Below, piece by piece: positions 31,208-44,028 of a stretch of DNA of 64,000 bases. Each line of letters begins with the position of its first letter. The first letter of the stretch is position 1. Both the position numbers and the translations under genes were made by a program. The stretch lies in the NCBI GenBank assembly GCA_027943245.1, contig JANDJZ010000015.1, forward strand, positions 1 through 64,000. Reading direction: 5' to 3'. Source of the DNA: Acanthamoeba sp. SK_2022b. Lineage: Eukaryota > Discosea > Longamoebia > Acanthamoebidae. The notes below the pieces were generated by a model. The model ran no database searches. It worked only from the letters and a program-made list of their open reading frames with translations, and was not told where the DNA came from.

Positions 31208-34200
31208 TCGATTGCCAGACCAGGGATGTGGGATCGCGCGTACGAGCACAGCGGTATCCAGACGCCTAATGGCAGCAGCGGGTCTATTCATTCGTCGCTG
31301 AGCTCAAGCGACAGCGGCAGCACGGAGACGCTGCGGCGGTGGCTGGCCGACGAGGACCTCCTGTTGGTCGAGGCCGACCTCCAGAAACGGGAGCAACAAC
31401 GCCGAGAAGAGAAACTGCAGAAGAAGCTGCACGAGTCGGGCGAGGTTCAACTATACAACACCACGACTACGGCCACGACGAGGACAGCCTCGAGGGCTCC
31501 GGCCAGCGGGATGACGGAGACTATGATCGTGAACCCGTCGTTAGTCGACGGTCAAGTGAGCCTCTTCGACACCAGCTGCATCGGAGTCTACAGCAGCGGG
31601 AACAGCCTCAGCAGCCCGACGCTATCTTCGAGGGACAGCAGCAGATATGGAAGCAGCGAAGAGTGGAGCCTGCCGACCACGTCGCGCCATCCCGCTCACG
31701 GAGGCACGCCACAGCCCGCAGCGACAGCGATCAGCGAGCGCGCACGTGCGCTCTTGTACGAGCAACAGCCATGGCACTATGCACAAATCATGGGCTATAC
31801 GCCGCAGCAGGCGCACGCTCTCGTGCCGGAGGTGTCTCTGTTCGACGCGGCGCCGCCGGCGTCCAATGGCGCATCGACCTTCGTTGCTACCCACACCACG
31901 CACGCCTACGGCGATCTCAAGGCGGAGTTTGCCCCATCCACGCACACTACTTCGGTGGCTGAGCCTCTCTGCAGCCCGCTCCCCATTCAGAGGGAAAAGG
32001 AGGAGTGGGAGATGTTCCTCAACGACGTCGACGACACCGATGACCGTGAGGTCCAACAACAGCGAGAAGCCGCAACCAGCCGGCGCACAACGGCGGCGTG
32101 GCTTGAGGGATCCCACTTCAACACCATGTGCCTTGCGCTCACCTACCGCGATGTCTACGCCAAGTAGGACCACACAACCCACTGAGATCCCTGTCACCGC
32201 TCGCTCACGCCGCTGCGCTGCATGTGGCGGGCCCGTGCCTTGTCAGATTCTTTTGGAGCATTTCGCCATTGGCGCCGGCGGCGATGACCGAAGAGCTGGT
32301 CCGCTTCGCTCTGACTTCGCGTGATGAGACCAGAGAAGACTACCCGCTCACACTCAACGTTTACGTGTGTCTTCTCATCGGTACCACCGTCTCTTGTCTT
32401 TGTTCATTACTGAGTTATGACCCAACACCCGGCGCTCATACCGGTATGCATTGTTCGTGTGCGCGCTTGGGTCGTCCTGTGCACCAGGCGCGACACACAG
32501 TGGGAATGTGGAAATGGCGAAGCAAATGACGGAGAGGGCCCGCTGGACCCTCAGCGAGGTGTTTGATAGCTCCGACTACACCGTGGCGCAGGCGCTCTAC
32601 GTAATGTCGCTTCACGTGCTTTACTATGAGGTAAGCCCTTGGCGGAGGCAACCAGGGCGAGTATCCCCCACTCATCTTTCTGCTCGTGCGCAGTGCGACA
32701 TTGGTAAGTGTGGGTACTACATGTCGCTGGCGGCCAACATATGTCGCCGCATCGGTATGCTCAACAGGTGCGCATCCGTCCGTCGTTTTCATTATACGAT
32801 TCTTGATTATTAATCAAATATTGATTTTCGTATTCTTGTTGGCACAGTGACACTTTTCTGCGATGCACCTATGGCGCAACGTTCTTACCGTCGACCACCG
32901 CGAAGGAGCTCATCCACCTCCGACGCGGTACGCTCAACCCTCGATTCTTCTCACCTTATCAACGACACTTAGCTTCTACTCTTTCAAATACAACAGAATA
33001 CTTGAATGCACGGCGGTTACCGTACAATCGACCACAGCTTTCTGTCGAGTCCCTGGAGTCTGCAGGCCTGCCCACGAGCAGCGCTGTCGACAGGTTGCTC
33101 ACCCCTCTTCGGCCTGCAGGCTTAGTGGGTGTGCACTGACCTCTGGACCTCAATTTTAACACTCATCTACAGGGGAAACTCGATCGGGATGCTGTTGCTC
33201 AACGTGATGGCCGGCGTGTCGATCTACAAGGCCCGGGCGGCCGCCCAGCCAAACTCTCGTGGCGAGATCGGGCGCCGCCACCTCCTCCCTCTGCTGCGCG
33301 CTCTCAACACCCTCGAGGCCGATTTGTGGACCGAAAGTCGCGAGATCGAAAACGAGAGCGACGCCTCACGAGCCCGAGGGCGTCACAAGATGGTGGATGA
33401 GGGGGACGGGTGCCCCAGCGAGGACGAGCACGGCGTTGAGGACAAGCGGCTGCCCTATATGCAGCGCGTCTCGTTCCTCATGTGCGTCAAGGCCCTGCAG
33501 GCCGACTGCGCGCGATGCGTGGACCAGCCCGATCTTGCACTGCACTGCGCGACCGGCTTCCTGCGGATCGCCAAGCGGAACGCGCACTTTATGCAGTACA
33601 TGTACTGTGGCATGCAGCCCATGATCGCCATCGCCGTCGGTACGCGCTCCCTCGCCATATTACTTGGCTGCCGACGTTTTACCTTGCCAGACCACATGCT
33701 GAACCTCATCCCTCCAATCAATAGAAACGTTCACGGAGATGCGGCAGTGGTGCGATCTGAGGGAGCTGCTGGAGGTGACCCAGCCGCTGGCCGCCATGTT
33801 CCCGCTGGTCGGCGGCATGTACGCCGGTTACGCCCAGTCGCTCGACGGCAAGCCGTCCGTCAACGAGCCCCTGTCGCCCGTCGCCCAGGCAGTGGGCGAG
33901 CATCTGGGCGAGATCAGACTCGCCGACAACTCAGCCGCACACGCCAAACCGACGCGAACGCTGGACAAGCGGAGGAGGCAAGAGGAGGTCCCAGTGGTCG
34001 CTGCTTCCCTGGTCGATTTCCCCGCGTCGATGACCATCGGCCCCACTTCCTCTTCATCGGCATCGGTCGTGCCTGCCTCTTCCATCGATTCCACGCCTTC
34101 CTATCTCGATCGACCTCACGGCCACCCGTTCCCTTCCACGCCGATACCGGCACCGATCGATTCGTCCTACCGACCCGTCTACCCTGCCACGGCCCACCAC

Positions 34201-34854
34201 GACTATGCTTTTGCTACGGCCCAGCCGCCCTACGGGCTCGCGGACAGCAGTGGACACATTCATGCCCGCCGGCAGCCCGCGCCTCTCGGGTTTGCTCCGC
34301 TTTTTCAAGCCGCCCAGAAGGGCCAGCCTTCTTCGATGGACCTGCAGCCCGCCTCAAATTCCCCTTATCGATCGCCCAACGTTGCGCAGCCGTGGGCCTC
34401 GGTGTCTCCTCGGTTCCCCGATTCGCTGGCTCAACCGCCACAGCAGCGACCTCCCCAACCAACACCTCACACCATCCTCCTTAATCGGTCTTCATCCTCT
34501 TCCCTTTCTTCTTCATCTTCGCCTCCACTTACCTCGACGTCGACATCATCTTCATCTTCATCATCATCTTCACCTACGCCAGAGTCTTCGTGCATCTCCA
34601 CCTCGCCCTCGCCGTTTGTCAGCGCGGTAACCACGTCCACCTCGCCGCCGAGGGCGGAGGAGAAAGAGCCGGGGCAATCCCGATCAGCAGCACCGTCGCA
34701 GCCAAAGAAGACCAAGGACAAGTGGCGATGGCACAAGTTCGCGGCAGTCGACGGCCAAGAGGACCTCGTCCAGTTCAAGGAGGCAGCCTTGCGACCACGC
34801 CGAGCACGCACGAAAAAGCCCAACAACAACCCACCCAAGGGTTCAAAGGTGTGA
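31208..34854 (+). CDS. Protein with fungal-type transcription factor middle homology region
   Basis: Eight exons: 31208-32127, 32247-32366, 32501-32630, 32694-32767, 32848-32927, 32997-33093, 33173-33639, 33725-34854; 1005 residues, all phases agree. The N-terminal ~300 residues are Ser/Thr/Ala-rich with a Glu/Arg/Gln helix near residue 60. Residues ~345-560 resemble the Fungal_trans region: an Ala-Arg-Trp-Thr-Leu-Ser-Glu helix, Ala-Gln-Ala-Leu-Tyr-Val-Met-Ser, then Ala-Asn-Ile-Cys-Arg-Arg-Ile-Gly-Met-Leu. The C-terminus is Ser/Pro-rich and ends basic. I find no CxxCxRxKxKC zinc cluster in or just upstream of the gene, so DNA binding is not shown. Alternatively two genes (31208-32167 and 32280-34854). 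Confidence 0.72.
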
Positions 34855-35097
34855 AATTTCAAACCGGTGAGCAAAGATCGCCCAGGAAACCGTCGTCGGT
34901 TCGGAGCTAAAATACCTCGCGTGGACACGACCGTTGCGTTGTTGTTGTTTGGTTTTCAATTCATCTCTGCCGGCGTGAGTGATAACAACACAAACGAGAA
35001 ATAGAGCCTAGCGAGTAAACAAGAGGCACAAGCACGGTGCGCAAAGAGCCGCTAAAAGAACGAAGAGGCAAAGTAGAAGAGATAACGAAAGCGAAGG

Positions 35098-36488
35098 ATG
35101 TCGTCGGAGATAAAGCTCCCTGGGGGTGACGAAGAGGAACTGGCGGTCACAGATCAACATCAAGCGGGCAAGAAGAAGGACAAAAAGGAGAAGAAGGAGA
35201 AGAAGGAGAAGGAGAAAAAGAAGAAGAGGGGTGGCTCGCGCATCGAACGGCTCTCCCGCGTCGTCAAAGAAAAGGTGCAGGGCAACGCCCCGGGCGGCAA
35301 TGACTCAACGACCGATGATGAAGCTAAGGTCGACACCGAGGAAGATTTTTCGGGAGATGAGGCAGTTCACATCGACGATGAGGCGGATGAGGGGCAGCTG
35401 GCCGACGGGCAGCTGTCCGCATCCGCCGGAGCCTCGCCCACGACTGCCAGGCGGCTCACCATGGCCCAGGTCAAAGATCGAAGCCTCAGCGCACAGACCA
35501 AGCGCAAGCGAAGCGCGACCGACGGCGCGACGGCCGCCTCCCTCCTGGGTTCCTTCCGTCGGCCTGGGGGTGAGCCCGTCCCTCCCTTCCTTTTATTGCC
35601 TTTTCTTTCACGCAAACCTTATAATTTATTTATTCCAATTCATTATCTTGTTTTCTTTTCGAATTCTTCTTGCGCCTCGCGCCTCCTCGTTCTTTCTTTC
35701 TTTCTTTTTTATGTGTTGTCGTTTTCTTTGTTCTTTGGGCTCCCTCTTCTTCACGCTCCCGTTTCGCGTTCGTTCGTGGACACCGTGACCGACAACCGTA
35801 CGGTTCCTCACCATCTCTCGGTCTCACGCGCAGGGAGCAAGCTCAAGCGCAGAGAGAACGCGGCGACGCCAGCGGCTGATGGGGCGACGGGCGTCGAGGA
35901 CGAGGAGTCTGCGGCCGCCGTGGAGGGAGACGAGGCTCACAACACCACAAACGACGACGACCCGTCGAAGGCGTCGAAGAAGCCCAAGGACAAGGACAAG
36001 AAGAAGGGCCACTCCTCGCGTCGCAAGAAGAGGGACGAGAGGTCTCTGCCGCTGGTGGCCTCCTCCAGGCCCAAGCAGCACTCGCTCTCGGTCAGGGTCA
36101 ACGGCGAAGACGTGGCGGACGACGACCGAGACGACGGCAACAACGAGCACAGCGGCAACGGCCGCGAAGTCGAGGCAAAGGGGACCACGGAGAAGCTGCG
36201 GAAGAACCTCACGCGCTCCGGCTCTATGGTGGAGCTCAAGAAGCAGGTCAACCAGATCGAGCGCCAGTACGTCGCCACGGCTTCACACGTCGCCGCTCAC
36301 TCCGCCAAATGCGCGCGCGTGCGCTTACGCACACACAGCCTAACGGCGGCCCGTGTGGAACCGCAGGACGCTCAATCCGAGGGCAGCCAGCCGCGACTCC
36401 ATCGTGTCCACGCCCACCAAGGAGACGCCATCACTCGAACGATTCGTCTCGCTCAAGGTGAGTCACTCTCCCATCGTCGTCATGCGTT

Positions 36489-36533
<45 letters not shown>

Positions 36534-37235
36534 CCCCGCGGGACGACTGCCTCACACTCTCGCCGACTGGGATCAGAACATTTCCATCAACTTGTCGTCG
36601 GTCTTTGGGGAGGGTGGACGGGGGAGCAACAGCGACAAGTCGCCTCGGCGCGTGTCGTCCACGCCCGAATCGCTGCTGCAGTCGTCATCCGCGGCCAAGA
36701 AGGTGAACCCGCTGTGGGTCCTCAACCAAAAGGCCAAGCAGGTCGAGGAGGAGAAGGACAAGCGCGAGCGCGAGGAGCGGCGGAAGCGCGAGCGCGAGGT
36801 GCTCCCCGTGGGCGAGGACGTCCCCGAGAAGCAGCGACAGCGCAACCGGGTCATCAACGAAATCGTCAACACCGAACGGGACTACGTCCAGGACCTCAAG
36901 ATCATGCTCACCCTCTTCCGGTTCGTTGAGCCTCGCCACGGTTTGCTCGTCTTTTGTCTGCGAATTGCTCGCATTCTTATGCACAGCAATCCCGATCTCT
37001 CTAGGACGCCGTTGGACGAAGAGGGCATCCTCACCAAGGAGGAGCTGAGCACGATCTTCTCGAACCTGAGCATGCTTCTGCACGTCAACTCGGAGCTGTA
37101 CGATGACATCTCCAAGAGAGTCAAGGAGACCAACGGCGACGAGCTGGGCCAGTGCTTTGTCTTGCTGGTATAGCTCCTAACTCTATTCCTCACTCACTGC
37201 CCCCTAGTAGTTTTAACTCCTATGCCCATTCATCC

Positions 37236-37268
<33 letters not shown>

Positions 37269-38663
37269 CGTCCAGGCCGACTACCTGAAAATGTACTCCC
37301 AATACTGCAGCAACCAAGCGGCCGCGCGTGAGGCGGTCATGAGCGCGAGCAAGAACAACCCTCGATTCCGTGCCTTCCTGGAGGTGCGTCCCTGCCCCCC
37401 CGCGCCAACCGACACTCGGCGCGCGTGCAAAACATTTTCTCAAACGTTTTCTCGTTACGCACTTGCTTGTTCAGAAAATGGCCGTCAACCCCGAGCTCAA
37501 CGGCCTCACTCTGCGAGACTATTTGATCAAGCCTGTCCAGCGCCTCTGTAAATATCCGCTCTTGATGCGGGTACACCCTTCTCATAGTCCCTTTTCCCGA
37601 CGATGTCATCACCACCGCCACCGTACTCACTGAACACGCAATTAGGAGTTGATCAAGAACACGGACGAATCGCACGCCGATTACCCGCACCTGCAGGAGG
37701 CCTTCGGCAAGATCGAAGCCGTCGTGACATCGGTCAACGAAAAGAAGCAGGCCGACGAGGATCGCGAGGTCATCGCCAGGATCATCAGTCGACTCTCCAA
37801 CACCGAGGTGCGCGCGACCCAGGCCCGCCTCCTAGCGGGCATCCGGAGACGCTGACAGTGGTCCCTCCCCGCACGCACGCGCAGAAATTCGGTGTACAGT
37901 TGATGGTGCCTGGCCGAAGGCTCGTGCAGGAGGGTAAGCTGATGGAGCTGTCCAAAGTACGCCCTCACTCTCTCCTCCCCGTGTCCGTGCAATCGTGGCC
38001 TTGCCCCCCCAAAGATTGACGTCAATGAATGGTGCTCGCGCGGTGTAGGATCGGTCGGAGAGCGTCCGCCGACAGTTCTTCCTCTTCAGCGACCTGCTCA
38101 TCCTCGCCGAGGACAAGGACAAGCCCGGCTGTACGTCGTACTCCACTTTCTGTCCTAACAACAAAGCATCGCTTTCGCTCTTTTATAGTCTTTCCTCTTC
38201 GCTCTTTTTCCGACCCGCTGATCCCATCCAAAACTCCATTCTTGCGCGGCAGCCTCACGACGAAAGGACCCGACGTGGAAGGTGGTATCCATGATACCCT
38301 TTGCCCAGGCTTCGCTCTTGGACCTCCCCGACAAGGGTACACGCTCCTCTCTCGCATGTCACGCACGACAGCAACTCACGTCGACCGGTGGTTGTGCTTG
38401 GGCCAGGTGATCAACACCACGTGATCGACATCGCCTACAAGAAGGATGTGACGACGCTGCGTTTCGAGAGTGTCGAGGAGAAGCAGGAGTGGATGACGAG
38501 CCTTGTGGGCAAGATGCAGAAGCTGCAGAGCCTCTCGGCCCGCACCCACAGCTCGAGCCACTTTGACGACGAGTTGGCCTCCAGCTCCGTGCTTGACCGA
38601 GTCAAGGCCCCGTCGCCTCCCTCCGGCCCGGCCGCCTTCCCTGCCACCTCCCTCTCTCCTTGA
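35098..38663 (+). CDS. Rho guanine nucleotide exchange factor (DH-PH)
   Basis: Twelve exons: 35098-35569, 35834-36266, 36367-36457, 36577-36920, 36987-37167, 37276-37383, 37475-37570, 37646-37807, 37885-37956, 38049-38130, 38253-38336, 38407-38663; 793 residues. The first ~350 residues are Lys/Glu/Asp-rich and disordered, with a striking Lys-Lys-Glu run near residue 25. The DH domain starts around Val-Ile-Asn-Glu-Ile-Val-Asn-Thr-Glu and includes Leu-Ile-Lys-Pro-Val-Gln-Arg-Leu-Cys-Lys-Tyr-Pro-Leu, the most conserved DH helix. The PH domain follows with Arg-Arg-Gln-Phe-Phe-Leu-Phe-Ser-Asp and ends in a Trp-containing helix (Gln-Glu-Trp-Met). It should activate Rho/Rac-type GTPases at membranes and so act on actin; the target is unknown. 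Intron 3 has a TG tract. Confidence 0.9.
36489..36532. repeat. (TG)n microsatellite in a Rho-GEF intron
   Basis: About 42 bp of TG dinucleotides inside intron 36458-36576. A smaller TC/TG tract lies in the intron ending at 37275. Confidence 0.93.
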
Positions 38664-38758
38664 CCGCGCACTCAGGGAATGAACATTTCTTGTTGGGCGA
38701 AAAGAAGACAGCGACGGGGGCGCCCAAACTTGGTGGTGTGGTGAGGCGACAGGGCAGC

Positions 38759-39150
38759 TTATTTCTTCTTGATGAGCGCGTAGACGTTCAAGTCAAAGTC
38801 GAGTTCGAGAGTCTTCAGGCCGTCTCCTTTGCGGGAATCGTGCTGGGAGCTCTTCTTATCTTCCTCCTTCTCCAGCTTCTCCGCAATGGAGTGCAGGAGG
38901 CGCTCGACCCCCTCCTCGACGTCCTTGAACTGCTCCTTGCCTAGAGCTGTCGCCAGGAGCACAGCACATATTAAGGAACGGCCATATACCATGAATATGG
39001 AAGGCACGTACTCTGCACACTCCCTCCCTGCGCTTTAGGGTCACCTCGCTCGCGAGCGCTCTCGCTTTCGCCGCGCTCTTCGTGCGCGAAGGCGGCCACG
39101 ACTAAGAGGCAAACCAGGAGGGCGACGACGGCGAACTTGATCCTCAACAT
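38759..39150 (-). CDS. Small secreted protein A (two-exon family)
   Basis: Exons (minus) 39012-39150 and 38759-38946, joined in phase 1; 108 residues. A strong signal peptide covers ~residues 1-22 and ends Ala-Phe-Ala-His. The mature N-terminus is Glu/Arg/Ser-rich. Exon 2 encodes an amphipathic, Glu/Lys-rich helical part and a hydrophobic beta-like tail (Leu-Glu-Leu-Asp-Phe-Asp-Leu-Asn-Val) ending Leu-Ile-Lys-Lys-Lys. The tail, the intron phase and the signal-peptide style match the proteins at 47166-47474 and 54551-56202. Function unknown. The gene is tail-to-tail with the Rho-GEF (95 bp between stops). Confidence 0.78.
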
Positions 39151-39812
39151 TTGTAGTTTGGAAGTGGGGGGTTCTGCTTTTTTCACTTTGATTATGAAAA
39201 GGACAAACACACGAGCACAGCTTTATCGTCCCTCTTTGGTAGTGGTGGCTGGTGTTCCACCCAACGACCACCCAGTGTCCCACTTGCCTTTCCAAGGCTA
39301 TGGAACCACCAATGGCGCAGTAGCTCCGGACGAAGACCAACCGGAATGCGCGGATTTTTATTGTGATTCAACAAAAAATCCCTTTTTGGCCTCTTTGTTC
39401 CTCAGTCCCAATGCCCTCTGTTTGACGCTCCCCTGGGATAACCCCTTGGCTCGTCCCTCACCCTCGCCTGATGGGATTTGGACCTCTGCAGACGCTCGAT
39501 CGCTTTCACCTCGCTGTTGTCATAATGTGCGACTGTTAGCACTGCACGTGATCGCTCACGCGGCGCTCGACGTACCGAGTGACGGAAGTGGTTAGGAAAT
39601 CGGCAGCGCACGCAACCGTTCTCTCCAAACCGGTTTGTGGGTCGTTCGGCGCTACCGCGTCGCTCCTGCATCAAGTGTCCGTTGTGAGCGCGCGTACGCA
39701 AGGCGTGGGGAGGGGGAGAGTTACAGGCCAGCGGCAAACGAAGCGCGTGAACGCATCTCGAAGTTCCACTGCAACGCGACGTGTGAAGGCCCAGTCTCCC
39801 TACGGGGTGTAG
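39151..39812. other. Upstream region of secreted protein A
   Basis: 662 bp between the secreted-protein start and the stop of the F-box/ankyrin gene. It holds the conserved element at about 39241-39298 described below. Frames here, including a 152-codon plus-strand one, show no protein features. Confidence 0.5.
39218..39298 (-). promoter_or_regulatory. Conserved promoter module of secreted protein A
   Basis: About 54 bp (39241-39295) closely match 47577-47632, upstream of secreted protein B. Shared blocks in plus-strand order are GGTGGC, GGTGTTCCA, CCAAC, TCCC and CTTGCCTTTC. An ATAAA (minus strand, near 39222-39226) sits between the block and the ATG, as in the other gene. The order and spacing relative to the start codon are similar, so this is probably a core promoter plus activator site. 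Binding factor unknown. Confidence 0.6.
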
Positions 39813-42800
39813 TTATGAGCGGCTGTTGTGGAAGCGATGAGCGCAAGGGAGCTGATACTCTTCTTGTTCGGTGTCGGAGGTGTCATCCGAACAAGTGAAA
39901 CGATGCCAGATCGTTGCCCAGGCGTGCTCTCCGGCCAACTCCTCCGCAGTCCGTCCATAGGAGTCGCGCAAGCTCGGTTCAGCCCCATGCCGGAGCAGAA
40001 CGAGGGCCTGTCAAGAAGCCACCATTCGCAAAGACGCTGAACCAGGGCGACAGAGGAGGAGGAGAGAAGGGAGACAGTGGCGTGACGTACGGCGAGTTCA
40101 GGATGGTTGTTGCGGACTGCCAGCATCAGCGGGGTGACGCCAGTGCCGGTCTCCCGCGCATTAACGTCCACGCCTGCGCCGCATGTCGAGGTGAGCCCGT
40201 GCGAAGACCCTGCTAGAGTTGGGTTGGAGGGAGGAGGAGATGGAGGATACCAGAACACTTGGCCAACAGCTTGACGATCGACACCAGATCCGCCTGGCAG
40301 GCGATGTGCAGCGCCGTCTATCGACCAATCGATCATCAGCCGATTTGAAACTGTGGACAAGCAAAAGAGGGAAAGAGGCATCTCACCTGACCGAAGCCGC
40401 CGACTTTGGTGGGGTCCGCGCCCGCACTCAGCGCCGACTCGACCAGGCGGCGCAGTTGCGCGTTGGCCGCTCGGGGTGAAGCGAGCCCCATGGCGAGTCG
40501 TCTGCAGTTGCGCAGCAGCGCGTGGAGCGCCGCGTCTCCGTGGCCATTGAAAACCTCGACGGCCTGCGCTCCTGGTGCGGCGCTGACGTCAGTGCATCAA
40601 CCACACTGGTGAACTGATGGGGCAGCCGTGGGCGAACCAGCAGAGGCCCGCAGGCAACGCTCGACCACGGAGGCCAATCCCATTCGGCACGCCATGTGGA
40701 GTGCAGTCTCTCCGCGCCTGGAGAAGCAGCGCATGAGGAGAGCATCGCAAGCGCAGGCAGCCGAGTCGCAGTCCTCGTACCGATTCCTAACGCTGAGGCT
40801 CGCCCCCGCGTCGAGCAGGACACCGGCGACGACGTCGGCCCAGCTGAGGGCAACTGGCTTTTCCTCCTGTCTCAACTGCGTCGACAGCCGCTTGTCGCGG
40901 TGTCGCTGGATAAGTTGCTTGGCCACCGAGTGAGCTCTGTTGGCAAGCGCCCCCAAGGCGGCTTCGGCCCCCTTAGACAGAATACCTGTCATTATGCGTG
41001 ATGAACGTCAGTGCCGTGAGTCTGCCGTGCATGTGCGGGCGCGTCGCGTCGAACAGGGTTGGGAGTGGAGGAGCCGTGCCTCCTCCCGCCGCAACAGTGT
41101 CAAGTCTCTCCAGCGATGCACTTTCGTCAGTCAGGGGAGGCACGCAGCGCGCCAGGGCCACCAGCTTGTGCAGCGCCGTGTCGCCACGCTCATCCACCGC
41201 GTCGACGGCCAGTTGGCTCTGCGACGCGGTAGTGTTTAGTCATCAAGCAAATGAGGAGAGGCAGCCAGTGATGTGGTCCTTGCCCCCCAACCGCTTGTCC
41301 ATACGCGCGCGTGTGGATGAGGGCTAACCTTGTAGTGCATGGTGATGTGGTCCACCAGATAGAGCGAGACGTTTACGGAGAACGGCGTCGGGTCCGAGCA
41401 AGGGGGCCGTGGTGGACCAACCGGGCTTGCCCTTCCACAGCGTGTACGCTCCTACCGTGCATAACGAGAACCGATCGCGCGCGAATGAGCACAGGAACAG
41501 GGAGCAGGGCTTTAGGAAGCCGACCTAGGGCAGCAGCCAGATGGAGGGTGGAGACGCCAAAGCGATCCCTGGCCGTGCACTCCTCCTCGCTGAGGCCCGA
41601 CTCCAGGAGAGTCCAGATGATGACCTCGTTGGGCACATTCTGCAATTCCAAAAAAAGGTAAATAAAATACGCTCCCATTGGTGTTGCGCATTTCGGTGCG
41701 GCCAGTCAGCGGGAAATACGTGCCGAGCGCTGGGAAAGCTGGCCGGTCACCTCATTCCAATGAAGTCTCCGGGCTGCTCCTCCTGATAGAGGGGAAGGGT
41801 TGCCCTTGCCCTTTTTCTCATCGCCACGATCGTACCAGGTGGGGTACCCCTGTTGGTTGAGCATGCAACTCAGGTCGACTACCTGTTCGCGCCGCCCGGG
41901 GAGAAGAAGCTTATGAGCCCATCGTACGTGTGCCATCTTGTTGAAAGAGTGAGGCGATGACGGACCTGACTCGAAACTCCAAGCGAGATGGCGGAGGGAG
42001 GCCACATCACAGAAGTGATCGAGCCTTCGTCGACGGCTTCGTCATGTGCTCCGAGCGGATGGTCTGCAACCAACAAAACTGTTTGTCACAAACAGATTGC
42101 GCTGCGCTTGCTTGATCGTTCGCAGGGCGAGGCAGACTCACCGAGGAGCAGGCGCTGACGCAGAGCTATCTGGAGAGCAGTCTCACCGCGACTCGAACGC
42201 AAACGCTTGTCGGCGCCTTGCTCGAGGAGGTACTGGACCAACCTTACGTTCCCCGCCTCGACTGCAGTGTGCAGCAGGGTCTCGCCCTTGCCGTTCCTAC
42301 CCCGGCCCGCCACCATGAGAGCAGCCCCACAAAGAGGAAGACAAAGGCTACAAGCCTGGAGGTACCGCAGCTTGAGAGCGAGCTCGGGCGCCTGCTGGAT
42401 AAGGTCGACCGCAATATCGTATCCATGGGGCCAGAGCGCCAGCAGGTGGAGCGCCGTGTGGCCACAGCTTTCCTAAGGTCGCGGAAAGGGAGAACAGCCG
42501 ATGCCTCAGCCCCCCAAATGGCTGTTTTCACGATCCCAAAGAAACGGGACTTACCGTCGCATCCAATTGGGCGCCGTGGTCGAGCAGCGCTTTGCAGATG
42601 GCCCACCTGGGGTCAGTCTCTGTGGTTTGCCCTGCCCAGCTCTTGACTACGCAGTCGTCAGGTTGATCGCAGATGCGCGTTAGAAATGGAGGACTGCTGT
42701 GTTCATCAACTTTGATTGTACCCAAGAAGCTTCTAACGGCAGCAAGCAACGGGGTGACAGACCTGCATGAACGCGGAAGAGAGGTGGCAGGTGGCTCCGG

Positions 42801-43978
42801 TGAGGACTTGGGTGCATGCAACGCGAACAGGTTTCAGGGCGTGCGCACTTGGCGTCGCGGGCATTGACGTCGACCTGCCCCGTCTGCAGGAGCAGATTGA
42901 CGGCTTCCAAGTTGCCTGCGATGCAGAAGGCATGCAGGGGAGTCCAACCGTTGGTGTCCTTGACGTTGGCCTCAGCGCCAGCGCGAAGCAAGCGGGACAG
43001 GAGAGCCATGACCGCGCCTGGTGCGAGGTTTTGCTCTCTCCTTGAGGGGGGTAATAAATTTAGGGTTCATAGCAACGAGATGTTTGTCGGAGTCGTCCAC
43101 GAATACCCGAAAAGAGACCCGAACGTGCTGTCCTTCTTGCAGCTGGTGATGGCTGCAATCAGCAGCGGCGTTTGACCCTTTACACCGCAAAGATGCTGTT
43201 AGACGCATCAACGCACTCGCTCGTGTATAGCACATGAATCGCGACAGGAGGCACCTACCTCGGCGTTTCGAGCGTTGACGTTGGCCTGGTGGCCAAGCAA
43301 AAGGTCCAGTATCTGTTGCCCATGATTCAATAGAGCGGTGTGTGCGCCACCTCCACTCAACTGCGCGGGCCCAGCCGGAAAGAGAGGAGTCCCGGTGCTC
43401 GCAGGAAGCCCGGCGGAAGCTCTCGGCGTCGGTTGGGATGAGAATTGAGGCATACAGGGAGCCGCTGCGGCGCTCATCTGACCGCTCGACTGATGGAACA
43501 GGGGCGTGAGGGTAGCCGCAGGGGGCTGGCTCGGGGGAGGCGCAGGTTGGCTCGCCTGCTGCGAAGGGAACAGGGACGCCTGGGGAGCCATCGAACCGAA
43601 AGCAGTGGCGGCCGCCGGAGGAATGGCTGTCGGCGCGCCCAACGGAAACGTAGGATATCGGAAACTGCTCACCGGAAGTCCACTCGTAGCTATGGGCGTA
43701 GCCCGGCTCGGCGTGAGTCCAGAGAACAAGGGATTTGATTGCCGGCTGACGTTCGTCGTAGGCAGATGCGAGCTGGCACACTGGTTACAGTGCCAGTGCA
43801 ACGCAGTCCTAGCCAGAGAGTGTCATTACGATCAGTCAGAGAAAGGGAGTGGTTAGATGTTGGAGAGCGTGCCATCCTGAGTTGTCGGGCTGGTCCACAT
43901 TGATGTCCGGCTGGCGCAGCAGATGCTCAACCAGGCCCCCGTCACCCTCCCTGCCGTGGAGAGACCTGAGCGAGCCCG

Positions 43979-44028
<50 letters not shown>

